NCBI GenBank assembly: GCA_938042195.1
Contig: CALIRQ010000019.1
Location: 32,445 to 96,444, forward strand
DNA: 64,000 nucleotides
Source of the DNA: an uncultured archaeon
GTDB lineage: Archaea > Thermoproteota > Bathyarchaeia > 40CM-2-53-6 > CALIRQ01
Direction: 5' to 3'
Position 1 is the stretch's first letter. Every line of letters begins with the position of its first letter. The position numbers and the translations under genes were made by a program. The notes below the pieces were generated by a model. The model was not told the origin of the DNA. It ran no database searches and saw nothing but the letters and a program-made list of their open reading frames with translations. This document shows positions 17,066 to 26,293 of this stretch, one piece after another.

Positions 17066-17408
17066 AGTATTCGACGATCCTCCTCGCAAATCCCACAAGC
17101 CTTTCGGCATCCCCCTCCGGGTGGACGTTCGGATATCTCGTGGGGACATATGCCCTATCCAGTTCCTTCGCCATATCGATCATGGTCTTCTCGGGCTCGA
17201 GCCCCTTCGGCAACCTTCGCAATAGGCCCGCGACCGAATTACCGAAGGCCTCCGCCCCCAACTTCTGGAAGACCGCTTTGACGGCCTTCTCCGATGCTTG
17301 TTGGGAGAGGAAGCAACTCCATTCGTAAAATCCGCCCCTCAATTCATACTCAGCGTTTTCTAAATCCCTTTTGGCCTGTTTAATCCAATCCGCGCTCCTC
17401 TCGACCAT
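17040..17408 (-). CDS. HEPN-domain protein (toxin-like RNase of a HEPN/MNT pair)
   Basis: 122 aa, all-helical HEPN fold. It has W-I-K-Q-A-K-R-D-L-E-N-A at the start, S-Q-Q-A-S-E-K-A-V-K-A in helix 2 and the P-T-R-Y-P-N-V-H-P segment, whose R...H could serve as the RNase motif. These archaeal pairs are usually described as toxin-antitoxin modules. Alternatively the HEPN protein may simply be a nucleotide-binding partner. The start is ATG 17408. A TATA-like TTTTAATAAG lies about 75 bp upstream, leaving a leader with a strong hairpin. Confidence 0.85.
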   Translation of the reverse strand: MVERSADWIKQAKRDLENAEYELRGGFYEWSCFLSQQASEKAVKAVFQKLGAEAFGNSVAGLLRRLPKGLEPEKTMIDMAKELDRAYVPTRYPNVHPEGDAERLVGFARRIVEYCEGLLSRV

Positions 17409-17450
17409 CCGCCCATCGATCCCCCGAGATCCCCAGCCCCGCGCGGAGAT

Positions 17451-17470
17451 GGCCCGCTCGATGGAGCGGG
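17451..17470 (-). promoter_or_regulatory. GC-rich hairpin in the HEPN/MNT leader
   Basis: GCCCGCTC and GAGCGGGC pair perfectly (8 bp) around a 4-nt loop. It lies between the TATA-like element (about 17480-17488) and the HEPN start, so it would be near the 5' end of the mRNA. A regulatory role is a guess from position. Confidence 0.35.
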
Positions 17471-17597
17471 CTGGAGCTTATTAAAATCCATTGAGGTTCC
17501 CCATCCCGCGGTTGAGGGCATCGGCCCCTCACGCTCGCCCCCTTGGAGAGTGAAATGTCCATCTAGCCTCTCCTCTGCCTCCACACCAATGCCCTTT

Positions 17598-18521
17598 TTA
17601 GATGGCCCCCAAGACCGAGGCCAAGAGGAACATCCTTACCATCAGGCCATAGCGGACCTGTTTAAAGTACTTGGCTTGCGGGATCCTATCCACATCGTAA
17701 TCCACCTCATCGACCCTAGGCAAAGGATGCATAACTATTCCCGTCGGCTTCAATCGGCTCAACATGGCACTCGTCAGCCGATAGGATCCCTTGACCTCCT
17801 CATACTCGGCCGGGTCCGCGAACCTCTCCTTTTGAATCCTCGTAACGTATAGGACGTCAAGCTCCGGCAGGATCCCCGCCAAGTCGTCCGTCTCCACGAC
17901 ATCCACCCGGCCCCTTATCCCGGCCAGGACCTCCTTCCGCATCCTTAGGATCTCCGGGGAAACCAAGTACAGCTTAATGTCGTAAAGCGAGAGGGCGTAG
18001 GCCAAGGAATGGACCGTTCTGCCATATCTCAAGTCCCCAACCAGGGCTACCTTGAGGCCATCTATGCGGCCCAATTCCCTCCTTATAGTATATAGGTCCA
18101 AGAGGGCTTGGGTTGGATGCTCCTCAGCCCCGGAGCCGGCGTTTATCACGGGCACGCTCGCGAACTCCGCCGCCAACCTAGCGGCGCCCTCCAATGGATG
18201 CCTCACCACGAGCACGTCCGCGTAATTCTCCACGACCCTCACGGTATCGGCCAAATTTTCGCCCTTCTCCACGGAGGTCCCCATGGGCCCGGCGAACCCT
18301 ATGACGCTGCCGCCGAGCTTGTACATGGCCGATTCGAAGCTCAGCTTCGTTCGGGTGCTCGGCTCGAAGAACAGCGCGGCCATTATCCTCCCATCGAGCA
18401 TATCTGAGCCCTTATCAGCCAATGGCTCGAAGGCATCGGTGAGCCTCAGGATCTCATCGATCTCCTCGCGCTTGAGGTCCTTTATGGATATTATATCCCT
18501 CCCAGCCAAGAAGGACGGCAT
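17598..18521 (-). CDS. pyrB: Aspartate carbamoyltransferase, catalytic subunit
   Basis: About 307 aa, the full length of PyrB. Carbamoyl-phosphate loop F-F-E-P-S-T-R-T-K-L-S-F-E-S-A near residue 48, H-P-L-E-G near 107, H-P-T-Q-A-L-L-D near 132, M-H-P-L-P-R-V-D-E-V near 265. It catalyses carbamoyl phosphate + aspartate to carbamoyl-aspartate in pyrimidine synthesis. ATG 18521 starts the protein at M-P-S-F-L-A-G-R-D-I-I-S-I, as in relatives; ATG 18542 is the alternative, closer to a TATA-like TTCAAATTT. The regulatory subunit gene is not adjacent: pyrI is at 39018 on the other strand. Confidence 0.96.
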   Translation of the reverse strand: MPSFLAGRDIISIKDLKREEIDEILRLTDAFEPLADKGSDMLDGRIMAALFFEPSTRTKLSFESAMYKLGGSVIGFAGPMGTSVEKGENLADTVRVVENYADVLVVRHPLEGAARLAAEFASVPVINAGSGAEEHPTQALLDLYTIRRELGRIDGLKVALVGDLRYGRTVHSLAYALSLYDIKLYLVSPEILRMRKEVLAGIRGRVDVVETDDLAGILPELDVLYVTRIQKERFADPAEYEEVKGSYRLTSAMLSRLKPTGIVMHPLPRVDEVDYDVDRIPQAKYFKQVRYGLMVRMFLLASVLGAI

Positions 18522-18664
18522 CCGCGCAACTCCCCAACGAATCATTGGGTGGTTTGGCAAATTTGAACCTTCCGGAGTCCCGAGAGGACGGCCTCGTGAT
18601 GGCCGGCGCGGCAAAGGGTTAAGAGCGGGGAGGCGCTCTTGGGGATAGCTCGAGGGGATTGGCC

Positions 18665-19219
18665 ATGGGGATTATAAAGAGCGATTCGGCCGAAATGGAG
18701 GGGCTCGTTCAGGTCGCGAACCTTATGGCGATATCCGCTAGGACCGCGCCGAAGGCCCATGGAGCCGATGATATATCTGTTCTGATCCTAACGGGCGCCG
18801 AGAAGGATGCTTTAGCCGATGAGATGGCGAAGATAGGGGATGAAAAGGGGGTGCCGACTTGGAAGAGGGATGCCGAGAACGTCAGGAACTCAGCCGCCGT
18901 CGTATTGGTGGGAGTCAACGGTCTCAAGAGCGTGGGGCTGAATTGCGGCGGTTGCGGATTCAAGGACTGCGGCGAATACGAGAGGGCTAAAAAGATGATG
19001 GGCCCTGATTATGAGGGCCCTAATTGCATATTCAAGGCAATAGATCTAGGGATAGCGATTTGTTCATCAGCAAAGATGGCGAGCATTATGAACGTCGACA
19101 ACAGGATAATGTATCGGACGGGCGTCGCCGCGAGGAGGCTTGGGTTGTCCCGGGATAGCTTGGTCCTAGGGATCCCGATATCCGCAAAGGGGAAGAACAT
19201 ATACTTCGATAGGAAGTAA
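18665..19219 (+). CDS. DUF2148 ferredoxin-domain protein
   Basis: About 184 aa of the conserved archaeal and bacterial 'ferredoxin domain' family (DUF2148). Four cysteines in the C-G-G-C-G-F-K-D-C segment near residue 100 plus a later C (G-P-N-C-I-F-K) probably bind one 4Fe-4S cluster. The N-terminal A-P-K-A-H-G-A-D-D-I is the family's nitroreductase-like motif. Function is unknown; a redox role in the cytoplasm is inferred. ATG 18665 is preferred to TTG 18659. The gene is divergent from pyrB and convergent with hflX. Confidence 0.85.
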   Translation: MGIIKSDSAEMEGLVQVANLMAISARTAPKAHGADDISVLILTGAEKDALADEMAKIGDEKGVPTWKRDAENVRNSAAVVLVGVNGLKSVGLNCGGCGFKDCGEYERAKKMMGPDYEGPNCIFKAIDLGIAICSSAKMASIMNVDNRIMYRTGVAARRLGLSRDSLVLGIPISAKGKNIYFDRK

Positions 19220-19234
19220 GGGGACCAGCCCCTT

Positions 19235-20344
19235 TCATGCGGCCATCTCCTTGGCCGCGGAGAGTGAGGAGGCCACCCTAGTGAGTAGGAGATCAACGTT
19301 GCCGCCGAACTTGGCGCTGATGGGGATTATCTCCCGCCCAGGCAACAATTCCTTAATCAAGCCCAAGGCCTTCTTCAAGCCCCTCTCCGACAAAAGATCA
19401 ATTTTATTGGCGCAGACTATCGTGGGGGACCTTACCCCGAGCTTCCTCAGGATTTCATCCGAATAGGAGGCCTTCCTGATAAGGGTCTGGGGATCCTCGC
19501 TGGCATCGAGGAAGAGCAGTATCGCATCGGCGCTGGAGATTTCGCTTAAAGTGGAATGGAACGCGTCCAATATTATGGGATGCATATCCTCTACGAACCC
19601 TATCGAGTCCACAAGTATGAATTCCGATTTCCCTCCTCCGCCGCAATGCTCCACCCTCCTGGCGAACGTGGAGAGGGTCGTGAAGGGCCCTACGCCGACG
19701 CTCTTGGATTCGCGGGCGACCAAGTTGAAGAATGTGGTCTTCCCGGATTGCGTATAGCCCGTGAGGACAACGATCGGGAAGCCCAGCTCGCGCCTCCTGA
19801 TCCTGAGGGCATCCTTCCTCCTCTCTATGGCCTCCAGAGCCTTCTTCAGCCTGCTGATCCTCCGCCTAGCCGCGCGCTCGTATTCCTTGAAGGGATAATC
19901 CCCGGGCCCGCTCCAGCCGACCTGCTCGCCCAATATGCCCTCCAGCCTCAGGTACTCCCTCCCCCAAGAGAACGTATACCTCAGCCTAGCGAGTTGGATC
20001 TGGAGCTGGGCCTCCTTCGTCATGGCCCTCTCCTTGAAGAGCTCGAGTATGAGCATGTTCCTGTCGATGACCTTAACGTCTCCGCCCAACTCCCTCGAGA
20101 TCTTGAAGGCTTGAGAGCCCGAAAGGCCGTTGGCGAATATCACCGATTCGGCCATCCTCCCTTCGACGAGCCACTTCAGCTCCTCCATCTTCCCCCTGCC
20201 TATGCAGAAGGAGGCGTGGGGGGCCCTTCGCCTTTGTGAAACCACCCCCACGACCTCATATCCAAGGCTCGAGGCCATCGATACGACCTCGTCGATCCTA
20301 CTGGGCTTCCCAAGGATCCTGCATTCCACGACTACTGCCCTCAT
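19235..20344 (-). CDS. hflX: Ribosome-associated GTPase HflX
   Basis: About 369 aa. N-terminal HflX domain with I-G-R-G-K-M-E-E-L and I-F-A-N-G-L-S-G-S-Q, then the helical linker (R-A-x-T-K-E-A-Q-L-Q-I-Q-L-A-R-L). The GTPase domain has G1 G-Y-T-Q-S-G-K-T-T, G2 T-T-L-S-T, G3 V-D-S-I-G-F and G4 N-K-I-D. HflX binds ribosomes and can split stalled ones. ATG 20344 is chosen over GTG 20356 because the family begins with R-A-V-V-V. The gene is 30 bp downstream of the M50 protease gene on the same strand. Confidence 0.95.
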   Translation of the reverse strand: MRAVVVECRILGKPSRIDEVVSMASSLGYEVVGVVSQRRRAPHASFCIGRGKMEELKWLVEGRMAESVIFANGLSGSQAFKISRELGGDVKVIDRNMLILELFKERAMTKEAQLQIQLARLRYTFSWGREYLRLEGILGEQVGWSGPGDYPFKEYERAARRRISRLKKALEAIERRKDALRIRRRELGFPIVVLTGYTQSGKTTFFNLVARESKSVGVGPFTTLSTFARRVEHCGGGGKSEFILVDSIGFVEDMHPIILDAFHSTLSEISSADAILLFLDASEDPQTLIRKASYSDEILRKLGVRSPTIVCANKIDLLSERGLKKALGLIKELLPGREIIPISAKFGGNVDLLLTRVASSLSAAKEMAA

Positions 20345-20374
20345 CCACTCGCTCACCCCTATGGGGCGGCGCGC

Positions 20375-21502
20375 TCAGATGCTCAGGGTGGCCAATTTGA
20401 AGAGCCTCTCGAAGGCCTTGAGGAGCCATTGAATGCTGACCCCCGGGGCCGGCGCCATGCAGAGGAGCGCTATGCCCGCTATCAAAAGCGAGAGTATCTT
20501 CCTCCAGACCGTTAGCTCCGATACGTCATCCAAGGGGCCGATGTGCTTCACGAAGGAGAAGTAGATCATGAATATGGCCATGAACCACCAGCCCAAGGCC
20601 AGAGTGACCAATGCGCCAAATATGGAAAGGGCCCTATGGCTCCTCTCCCCGAATATCGCCCTAGCTATGTGGCCCCCGTCCAGCATCCCGACCGGCATGA
20701 GGTTCAGCGTAGTGACCAGCATCCCGACCCAAGATGCGAACGCGACCGGATGAAGGAGTATCACGGTCCCCCCCTCGGATGGGATTCCCATGAGGTGCGT
20801 CATGAGCCTGAATATTAGGGGAGGGGATATGGGTATCGTGCCGGGAGGGATCTGGCTCACCTCCACTATGTAGGACAGCTTCAAGCCTATCGCCGCGGCC
20901 GGCACCAAGGCCAAGAATCCGGCGATTGGGCCAGCCGCGCCCAAATCGAAGAGCGCGTCCCTATTCGGGGCGGGCACCTTGGTCCTTATGATGGCCCCAA
21001 AGGTTCCTATGAAGGATGGGAATGGTATGAAATACGGGAGGGTCGATTCAACCCCTCTCCTATTGGCGATGAATTTATGCCCCAATTCGTGGAGGCCTAA
21101 TATCGACAATAGGGCCGCGGAGAAGGAGAGCGCGCCCTGAATGGGGTTTAGGCTCAACCCATGCCTGACCAATACGAGGGACATCTCATAGCCAGCGTAG
21201 GCGGTCGTCCCTATAGTGAGGAGGAATAGGAGGAGGTTCCAAATAGGCTTAGATGGCGGCAATGAGGGCCTCGGCACAACGACCATCAGGAGCCTATCCC
21301 CCCTCGATCTAAGGAAGGGCATATAGCCCAAGCCCGCTAAATCCCTCTCCGTTTTCAGGAAAGATTCCTTGACGTCGGCGGAGCTCACGAGGAATCGCGC
21401 GCTTCCCTCCTCAACCCAAGCGTCCTCTATATGGAAATACGCCTCCACGATCCTCCTGATCTCCCCGTAATCTGGCGAGAACGGCGCTCCTCCGAACGAC
21501 AT
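20375..21502 (-). CDS. M50 site-2-type membrane metalloprotease
   Basis: About 375 aa. A soluble N-terminal domain of about 95 residues is followed by 6-8 membrane helices. The zinc motif is H-E-L-G-H near residue 139 and the second motif N-L-M-P-V-G-M-L-D-G-G-H near 293, both characteristic of intramembrane S2P proteases. The size and arrangement resemble the plant/archaeal EGY-like group rather than the AN1-linked one at 7.4 kb. Probable role: regulated cleavage of a membrane protein, substrate unknown. ATG 21502 is chosen; the frame opens earlier at 21571 with a low-complexity Gly-rich leader. Confidence 0.92.
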   Translation of the reverse strand: MSFGGAPFSPDYGEIRRIVEAYFHIEDAWVEEGSARFLVSSADVKESFLKTERDLAGLGYMPFLRSRGDRLLMVVVPRPSLPPSKPIWNLLLFLLTIGTTAYAGYEMSLVLVRHGLSLNPIQGALSFSAALLSILGLHELGHKFIANRRGVESTLPYFIPFPSFIGTFGAIIRTKVPAPNRDALFDLGAAGPIAGFLALVPAAAIGLKLSYIVEVSQIPPGTIPISPPLIFRLMTHLMGIPSEGGTVILLHPVAFASWVGMLVTTLNLMPVGMLDGGHIARAIFGERSHRALSIFGALVTLALGWWFMAIFMIYFSFVKHIGPLDDVSELTVWRKILSLLIAGIALLCMAPAPGVSIQWLLKAFERLFKLATLSI

Positions 21503-21639
21503 GGCCCCATTGCCCGAGTGAGGCCCGATGCCCCCTTGGATCCCTATCCAGCCTCCATCGCGCGTTGGCATATAAATGGTTCCGATCCCTCCGAGCGGGT
21601 TCGACCTTTCAAGGTTCGTAAAGGAATGCGTGGGATGGC

Positions 21640-24600
21640 CTATAAAAACTGCGCTAAATTAGTCTGCCTTCCCCTGATCTCCGCGAGGCCCGAGGGGAAG
21701 AGGGAGTTTATCTCCTCCCTTATGAGCTTCAGACGCTGCTCGTAGTAACCTCCCAGCCCATACTTCCCCACTAGTTCCTCGGCCTTCGCCAAGTATTTCT
21801 CCATCGTCCCCTTATAAACCGTCAAGGAGAGCTTGCCCCCGCATCTGATGCAAACCCCCCTGAGGGGAATCCTCCTGAATTTGGAATTGCATTTCAAGCA
21901 CCTGAATTTCTGCCCGGAGAACGCCTTCAGATTTCCGACCATGTCCCGTAGGAGGTGCGTGGAGAGTATCTTGCCGACAACGGCCCTTGAGTCGACGGCC
22001 CTCACGGCCTCGGCGATCCTCAATTGCTCCTCGATCTTTTCAAACATCGTTTCGAGCGTTTTATACCTGCTCTCGAGATTGCCCGCGTTTATATCGCTGG
22101 TCCAGTGCGTGAAGGGTAGGGGGGAGAAGGGATTGCCGCCCTCGATCCTGTGGAGGACCGTCTCGATCATATCCCCAACGACCTTTGGATCGGACTTCCT
22201 CAGGGTTTCCTCGTAGAACCTCAGGGGAAAGCCTTGCGACTCCATATTATAGGCTTGCCTTGCGATCTCGGAGGGATTTATTATCACGCTCAATAGCAAC
22301 GGGGCGTCCATAAGCCCGCCTATCTTCGAAGGCAAGAAGGATCTGGAGAAGTTCAAGAATACGTCCAAGGCTAGGGATACGCTATCCTCATCGCCATCGC
22401 AATCTCGCCTCTTGGCCGCGTGCCAGAAGGGGTGCGCGAAGCAAACGGAGGCTTCGGTGAAGCCTATGATCCTCCCAACGATCCCAACGGAGGTATGGGG
22501 GGAGAGGCCTATTACCAAATGCCCCACGAGATCCCCCCTTTCCTTCGCCCGATAATAGGGGGGGAGGCCATAGAACTTCTCCAAGAGCTCATCGATGAAG
22601 CCCGCGACTTTTAGGAGGTAATCGGCGCATTTGATGGGGATTATTATATCATGGACCTTCAGGGGGCAGAGCTGATCCGCATCCTCCAATCTATCGCATC
22701 TTGCATCGCAATCGTAGCCCAGCTCCCTCAGCTTCTCCACGGGCGTCCCTATCTCCTTTGGCTTGAAGTGGGTCAATGGCGCGTTTGTGACGTCGAACCT
22801 TATGGTGCCATCCTTATATACGGATAGGCCGTATTTGCTCCTCAAAATGCCCTTCTCCAACGGCTCCGGGACCTTCTCCCTGCTCGAGAGTCCCTTGACC
22901 CCTTTCACCACCTCGGGCAGATCGGCCATCCCCAGCCTCTTTAGCGCCCCGTGGAGCATCCCCTTGAGGTCGACCGAATATAGCTGATGCGGGATGGCCT
23001 CGGATTTGCAATGCTCGCAATATCCCCCCTTTAAGGCCCTCCCGCACCTCCTACAGACATACTCAGCATTCGTCGACCCGCCGCATTCGGGACAACGCGT
23101 TTGAAAGGTGAGGGCCCCGCAGGAGCCGCAGCGCCTCCTCCCGAGCTCCACCGATATGGAGCCGAAGGATTCCGCCGCTTGTACCACATCCCTCTTCGGA
23201 CCGCCGTAGGTCCCAACCGGGAAGATGCAATGCACTAGGGGCTTCATCTCCCTCCTATCCGCCTTCTCAGGCCTCCCCATTCTAGCTCCGATGAAGCCGA
23301 AGGCCTTCGGGATTATCTCGATGCCGGAGATCCTCTTTATGATCTCTATTGTGGGAAGCCCGGGGGGAATCTCCAAATCCCCCTCCCCTAAGGCCAAGCA
23401 AGCGGACAGGATTGGAGATTCCTCACCAATGGATATACTCCCCCCAATCACCTTATGGGGGATGCAAAGCGTTTCCAAGATTCCCTTTAGCCTCGCGTCC
23501 AACTTTGCCGTGATTTCTTCCCCGCCCTCGGAGGAGGCCAACAATCCGCGCCTCAAATAGGCGAAGTCCTCCGGGCTTATGTGATCCCAGAAGTACACGT
23601 ATTTTGGGTGTAGGGGTATCTTTAATCGCCTCGAGATCTGGAGGGCCTCTTCGGGGCTGGGCTTGTGGCCGAGCGGATCGATGATGAATGCTCGCAACCT
23701 TTGGGCATCCAGCCCGGGGCATTCTATCGACCCCCTGTCCTTGAGGGCCTTCGCCAATATCTTCGCCCACCATTCCTCAACGAAGCCAGAAGGGAAGAGC
23801 GGCCTATTATTTTCGAGGAACTCCCCGAAGCCAATGAGAATATCCCCCAAGAAGAGGATCGAATCTATCGAGTCGAGCAACTCCCCGGCGGTGCGGGGAT
23901 CCTCGAGCCTGACGACCGAGCCATCCTTGAGCTTGACCACGGGGGGCTCTATTGAATCCACCGGCTGCGCGACCCCGGCCTTACCGGGGAGCTCGAGCTT
24001 CAGCTGCGTCCCGATGGCTACGAACTTCCTCAGGGCTATCATGGTTGAGGGGTGTATGCCAACCGCCGCGAGCCCCGTATTCCTAGCCCTCCCATACCTC
24101 AACCTGAAGCCGCCCTTGGCGCCAGGGAAGGAGAATATCGGCCTGCCGGCTATGACGTCCTCCATATACATGAACTCCCTTCGCTCCCTCTCCTCCCCCT
24201 CCTCCGCCCTTATCCCCCTCAGCCAATCCCAGCCCCTGATCCCCAGCTTATCCACTATCCTCAGGATCTTCGCCTTCCTGCCGATCAGACCGTCGTTAAC
24301 TACCCGAAGCGCTCCTCCCCTGAGCCTATTGGTCTCTATCCTAGGCAAATTCCTATAGAAGGAGACCTCGATCGGATCGGTTTCACCCCCGGTCACCTCC
24401 ACTGGGAGATGCATAATTGCATGGAAGAGCTCCTCATCGGAAACCCTGAATTGAAATCTCCCGACCTCCCTCTCGTAAAGCCTGAGCTCCTCCACGAACC
24501 TCCTAGCCTCCTGCTCGGTCGCCCTGTACCTAGAGAGGCCGAGCAGGCGCCTCACGTAATCCGCTACGACTAGTATCAAGCCCATATCGGTGCCGCCGGC

Positions 24601-25035
24601 GGATCTTATCGGGCCCGAGAAGTATAACGCGAGATACTTCGTACCATCGCTGTTCTCCTTCTCCCTTACCCCCGATATTCCTTCTATGGGGGCTATGGTG
24701 ACGCCTTCCCCAAAGATCGCGAGGGCCGTCCTTACGGCTTGCTCCGCTATCTCCTCCGCGGAGGATCCGAATCCCCCATAGACGATCTCCTCCGCTATCT
24801 TGAAGGCGATCTCCTCCCTAGGGAGGAGGGCTGAAAGCTCCCTGATCCTAAAGGCTATATTTGGAGGGCCAACCGATTTCTCAACCCTCTCCGCCAGATC
24901 CCTTGAAAATTCGACCTCGATCTTGGTTGATGGATCAAGGCCCTTTGCCCTCGCCCTATTGGATAATTCGGCCAGCTCATTCAATTTCGCCTCGATCTCC
25001 GAAAACCTTTCAAAATACGGGAGGGCTTTCCCCAA
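21640..25035 (-). CDS. polC: DNA polymerase D, large (catalytic) subunit DP2
   Basis: 1131 aa, full length, without inteins. N-terminal DP2 domain with G-P-I-R-S-A-G-G-T near residue 143; zinc modules C-G-S-C ... C-P-E-C and C-R-R-C ... C-E-H-C at about 640-680; catalytic D-C-D-G-D-E-D-S near 880 in the double-psi barrel core; a second zinc pair near 1045-1065. It ends Q-T-N-L-A-Q-F-L, a plausible PIP box for PCNA. PolD is the replicative polymerase of most archaea outside Crenarchaeota. The small subunit DP1 is not in the window. It lies 1.3 kb from the putative origin and reads away from it. Confidence 0.97.
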   Translation of the reverse strand: MGKALPYFERFSEIEAKLNELAELSNRARAKGLDPSTKIEVEFSRDLAERVEKSVGPPNIAFRIRELSALLPREEIAFKIAEEIVYGGFGSSAEEIAEQAVRTALAIFGEGVTIAPIEGISGVREKENSDGTKYLALYFSGPIRSAGGTDMGLILVVADYVRRLLGLSRYRATEQEARRFVEELRLYEREVGRFQFRVSDEELFHAIMHLPVEVTGGETDPIEVSFYRNLPRIETNRLRGGALRVVNDGLIGRKAKILRIVDKLGIRGWDWLRGIRAEEGEERERREFMYMEDVIAGRPIFSFPGAKGGFRLRYGRARNTGLAAVGIHPSTMIALRKFVAIGTQLKLELPGKAGVAQPVDSIEPPVVKLKDGSVVRLEDPRTAGELLDSIDSILFLGDILIGFGEFLENNRPLFPSGFVEEWWAKILAKALKDRGSIECPGLDAQRLRAFIIDPLGHKPSPEEALQISRRLKIPLHPKYVYFWDHISPEDFAYLRRGLLASSEGGEEITAKLDARLKGILETLCIPHKVIGGSISIGEESPILSACLALGEGDLEIPPGLPTIEIIKRISGIEIIPKAFGFIGARMGRPEKADRREMKPLVHCIFPVGTYGGPKRDVVQAAESFGSISVELGRRRCGSCGALTFQTRCPECGGSTNAEYVCRRCGRALKGGYCEHCKSEAIPHQLYSVDLKGMLHGALKRLGMADLPEVVKGVKGLSSREKVPEPLEKGILRSKYGLSVYKDGTIRFDVTNAPLTHFKPKEIGTPVEKLRELGYDCDARCDRLEDADQLCPLKVHDIIIPIKCADYLLKVAGFIDELLEKFYGLPPYYRAKERGDLVGHLVIGLSPHTSVGIVGRIIGFTEASVCFAHPFWHAAKRRDCDGDEDSVSLALDVFLNFSRSFLPSKIGGLMDAPLLLSVIINPSEIARQAYNMESQGFPLRFYEETLRKSDPKVVGDMIETVLHRIEGGNPFSPLPFTHWTSDINAGNLESRYKTLETMFEKIEEQLRIAEAVRAVDSRAVVGKILSTHLLRDMVGNLKAFSGQKFRCLKCNSKFRRIPLRGVCIRCGGKLSLTVYKGTMEKYLAKAEELVGKYGLGGYYEQRLKLIREEINSLFPSGLAEIRGRQTNLAQFL

Positions 25036-25056
25036 GCGTCGGCCTCCACCGATCCA

Positions 25057-25296
25057 TTAGGAGGAGTGTTTATCGACGAATTTGCAATAGATGTCAACCA
25101 TTTGTTCGGAGGGGCCCATCTCAAACTCCTCCTTGATCCGTCCTAGCTCGCAATCCTTATTCCCGCATTGGACCTCCGCAAGCCCGGGCTCCTTTACGGT
25201 TACCCTTATGGATTCCTCCCCACAAAGGGGGCATAGGAAGACCTTCGGAATCTTCCTCCTCACTATTTTTATTACCCGCCTCCTCCGACGACCCAA
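25057..25296 (-). CDS. Transcription elongation factor Elf1-like zinc protein
   Basis: 79 aa. A very basic N-terminus (M-G-R-R-R-R-R-V) is followed by a four-cysteine zinc ribbon: C-P-L-C near residue 22 and C-G-N-K-D-C near 44. This matches archaeal Elf1, whose eukaryotic counterpart binds RNA polymerase II during passage through chromatin. The spacing of the ribbon and the basic tail are typical. It stops 21 bp before the polC start, so the two are likely co-transcribed from a TATA element near 25330. Confidence 0.85.
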   Translation of the reverse strand: MGRRRRRVIKIVRRKIPKVFLCPLCGEESIRVTVKEPGLAEVQCGNKDCELGRIKEEFEMGPSEQMVDIYCKFVDKHSS

Positions 25297-25389
25297 GGGA
25301 GATCCGTTTTATCATCCCCCAGCGAGCTATTATAAGCTTCCGTAGGGATTATAGTGATACAAAATCGTATTCAGAACGAGGGCCGTCCG

Positions 25390-25869
25390 ATGGAAAAGAA
25401 TGGGGAGCTTGAGGAGGCGAAGGAATGGCTAAAATGGGCTTTGAATGATCCGATAGCGAGGATTCTCCTAGAGAATAGCAATTTGACAAAAAAACAATAC
25501 GAAAACCTATTGATAGGCTCATTTCGAGAGAAATTCATCCAAGGGAGGATGGGGTTCGGGAGTAAGCTGCGCCTGAAGGGAATGAAGGTGAGTAGGGGTG
25601 CCTTTTATAGGACCTTGAGGCAGGCCAGGAGGAACGTGCTCAGCTCCATATACACCATATTCCTGCTTGGCTACGTGGGGCTTTTCGATAGCCCGAGATT
25701 GGAGCCGTTCATAGAGGTTTCAAATGCAATAAAGGATCTATCCGAAAGGCTGAGAGGATTTGAGGATGATTTAGAATCCCTAGAGAATATGAGGAAATGT
25801 CTGGAGGAGAATTTGAGGAATCTATTGAAAAACGTCCAAAGGGAGCGCGCCGAGGGCTTAATCGATTGA
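25390..25869 (+). CDS. Conserved helical protein with HTH-like segment and C-terminal coiled coil
   Basis: About 159 aa. V-S-R-G-A-F-Y-R-T-L-R-Q-A-R-R-N-V looks like an HTH recognition helix. It is followed by a hydrophobic stretch (S-I-Y-T-I-F-L-L-G-Y-V-G-L-F) that I take as a buried helix, then about 45 residues of heptad-like sequence rich in E, L and R. I recognise it as a type of conserved archaeal protein but not a named family. Its position beside the origin and its convergent 12-bp overlap with a winged-helix gene suggest a chromosome- or transcription-related role (inference). ATG 25390 is chosen; GTG 25354 is possible. Confidence 0.65.
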   Translation: MEKNGELEEAKEWLKWALNDPIARILLENSNLTKKQYENLLIGSFREKFIQGRMGFGSKLRLKGMKVSRGAFYRTLRQARRNVLSSIYTIFLLGYVGLFDSPRLEPFIEVSNAIKDLSERLRGFEDDLESLENMRKCLEENLRNLLKNVQRERAEGLID

Positions 25870-26274
25870 ACCGATCCTCAGCCTAGGATTGGTGGTATTC
25901 AAGGCGTAGCGCCATTCCGAGGGCGAGCCGATCCTATTCAAGAAGCCGGCCTCGGATAGTCTGAGGAGATAGGTGGAAACCGTGCTGAGCCCTATTTCTT
26001 CCCCATAGATCTCCTCATAAATCCTTCGAAGCTCGTTTGAGGAGAAGGACCTATCGCTGAGCTCGTGGAGTATCACCTGCTTTACGCGCTCGAATTTATT
26101 CCTTGGTTGGAGGAGGGGGGTTGCGGGCCTAGGGGAGGGCTGAGACCCTCCCATCAGCTCCACGTAATCCAACAACCTGCTTATGGCTTCGCGGGAGATC
26201 CTCCCCTCGATGGCCAAGGTATGCTTGTTACCCTCCCCATCGACGAACTCTATTTTGACCTTCCTGGGGGGCAA
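25858..26274 (-). CDS. Winged-helix DNA-binding protein next to the origin
   Basis: About 138 aa. The N-terminal half has a beta-rich segment (K-V-K-I-E-F-V-D-G-E-G-N-K-H-T-L-A-I-E-G). The C-terminal half is a winged helix: F-S-S-N-E-L-R-R-I-Y-E-E and G-L-S-T-V-S-T-Y-L-L-R-L as recognition helix, then S-E-W-R-Y-A-L as the wing. It is divergent from orc1 across the putative origin, so it may bind there, regulate orc1 or repress itself. TTG 26274 is chosen because a TATA box at 26307-26315 predicts transcription from about 26285; GTG 26298 would lie upstream of that. Confidence 0.75.
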   Translation of the reverse strand: MPPRKVKIEFVDGEGNKHTLAIEGRISREAISRLLDYVELMGGSQPSPRPATPLLQPRNKFERVKQVILHELSDRSFSSNELRRIYEEIYGEEIGLSTVSTYLLRLSEAGFLNRIGSPSEWRYALNTTNPRLRIGSID

Positions 26275-26293
26275 CCCTCTCCCCGCAAAGGAC

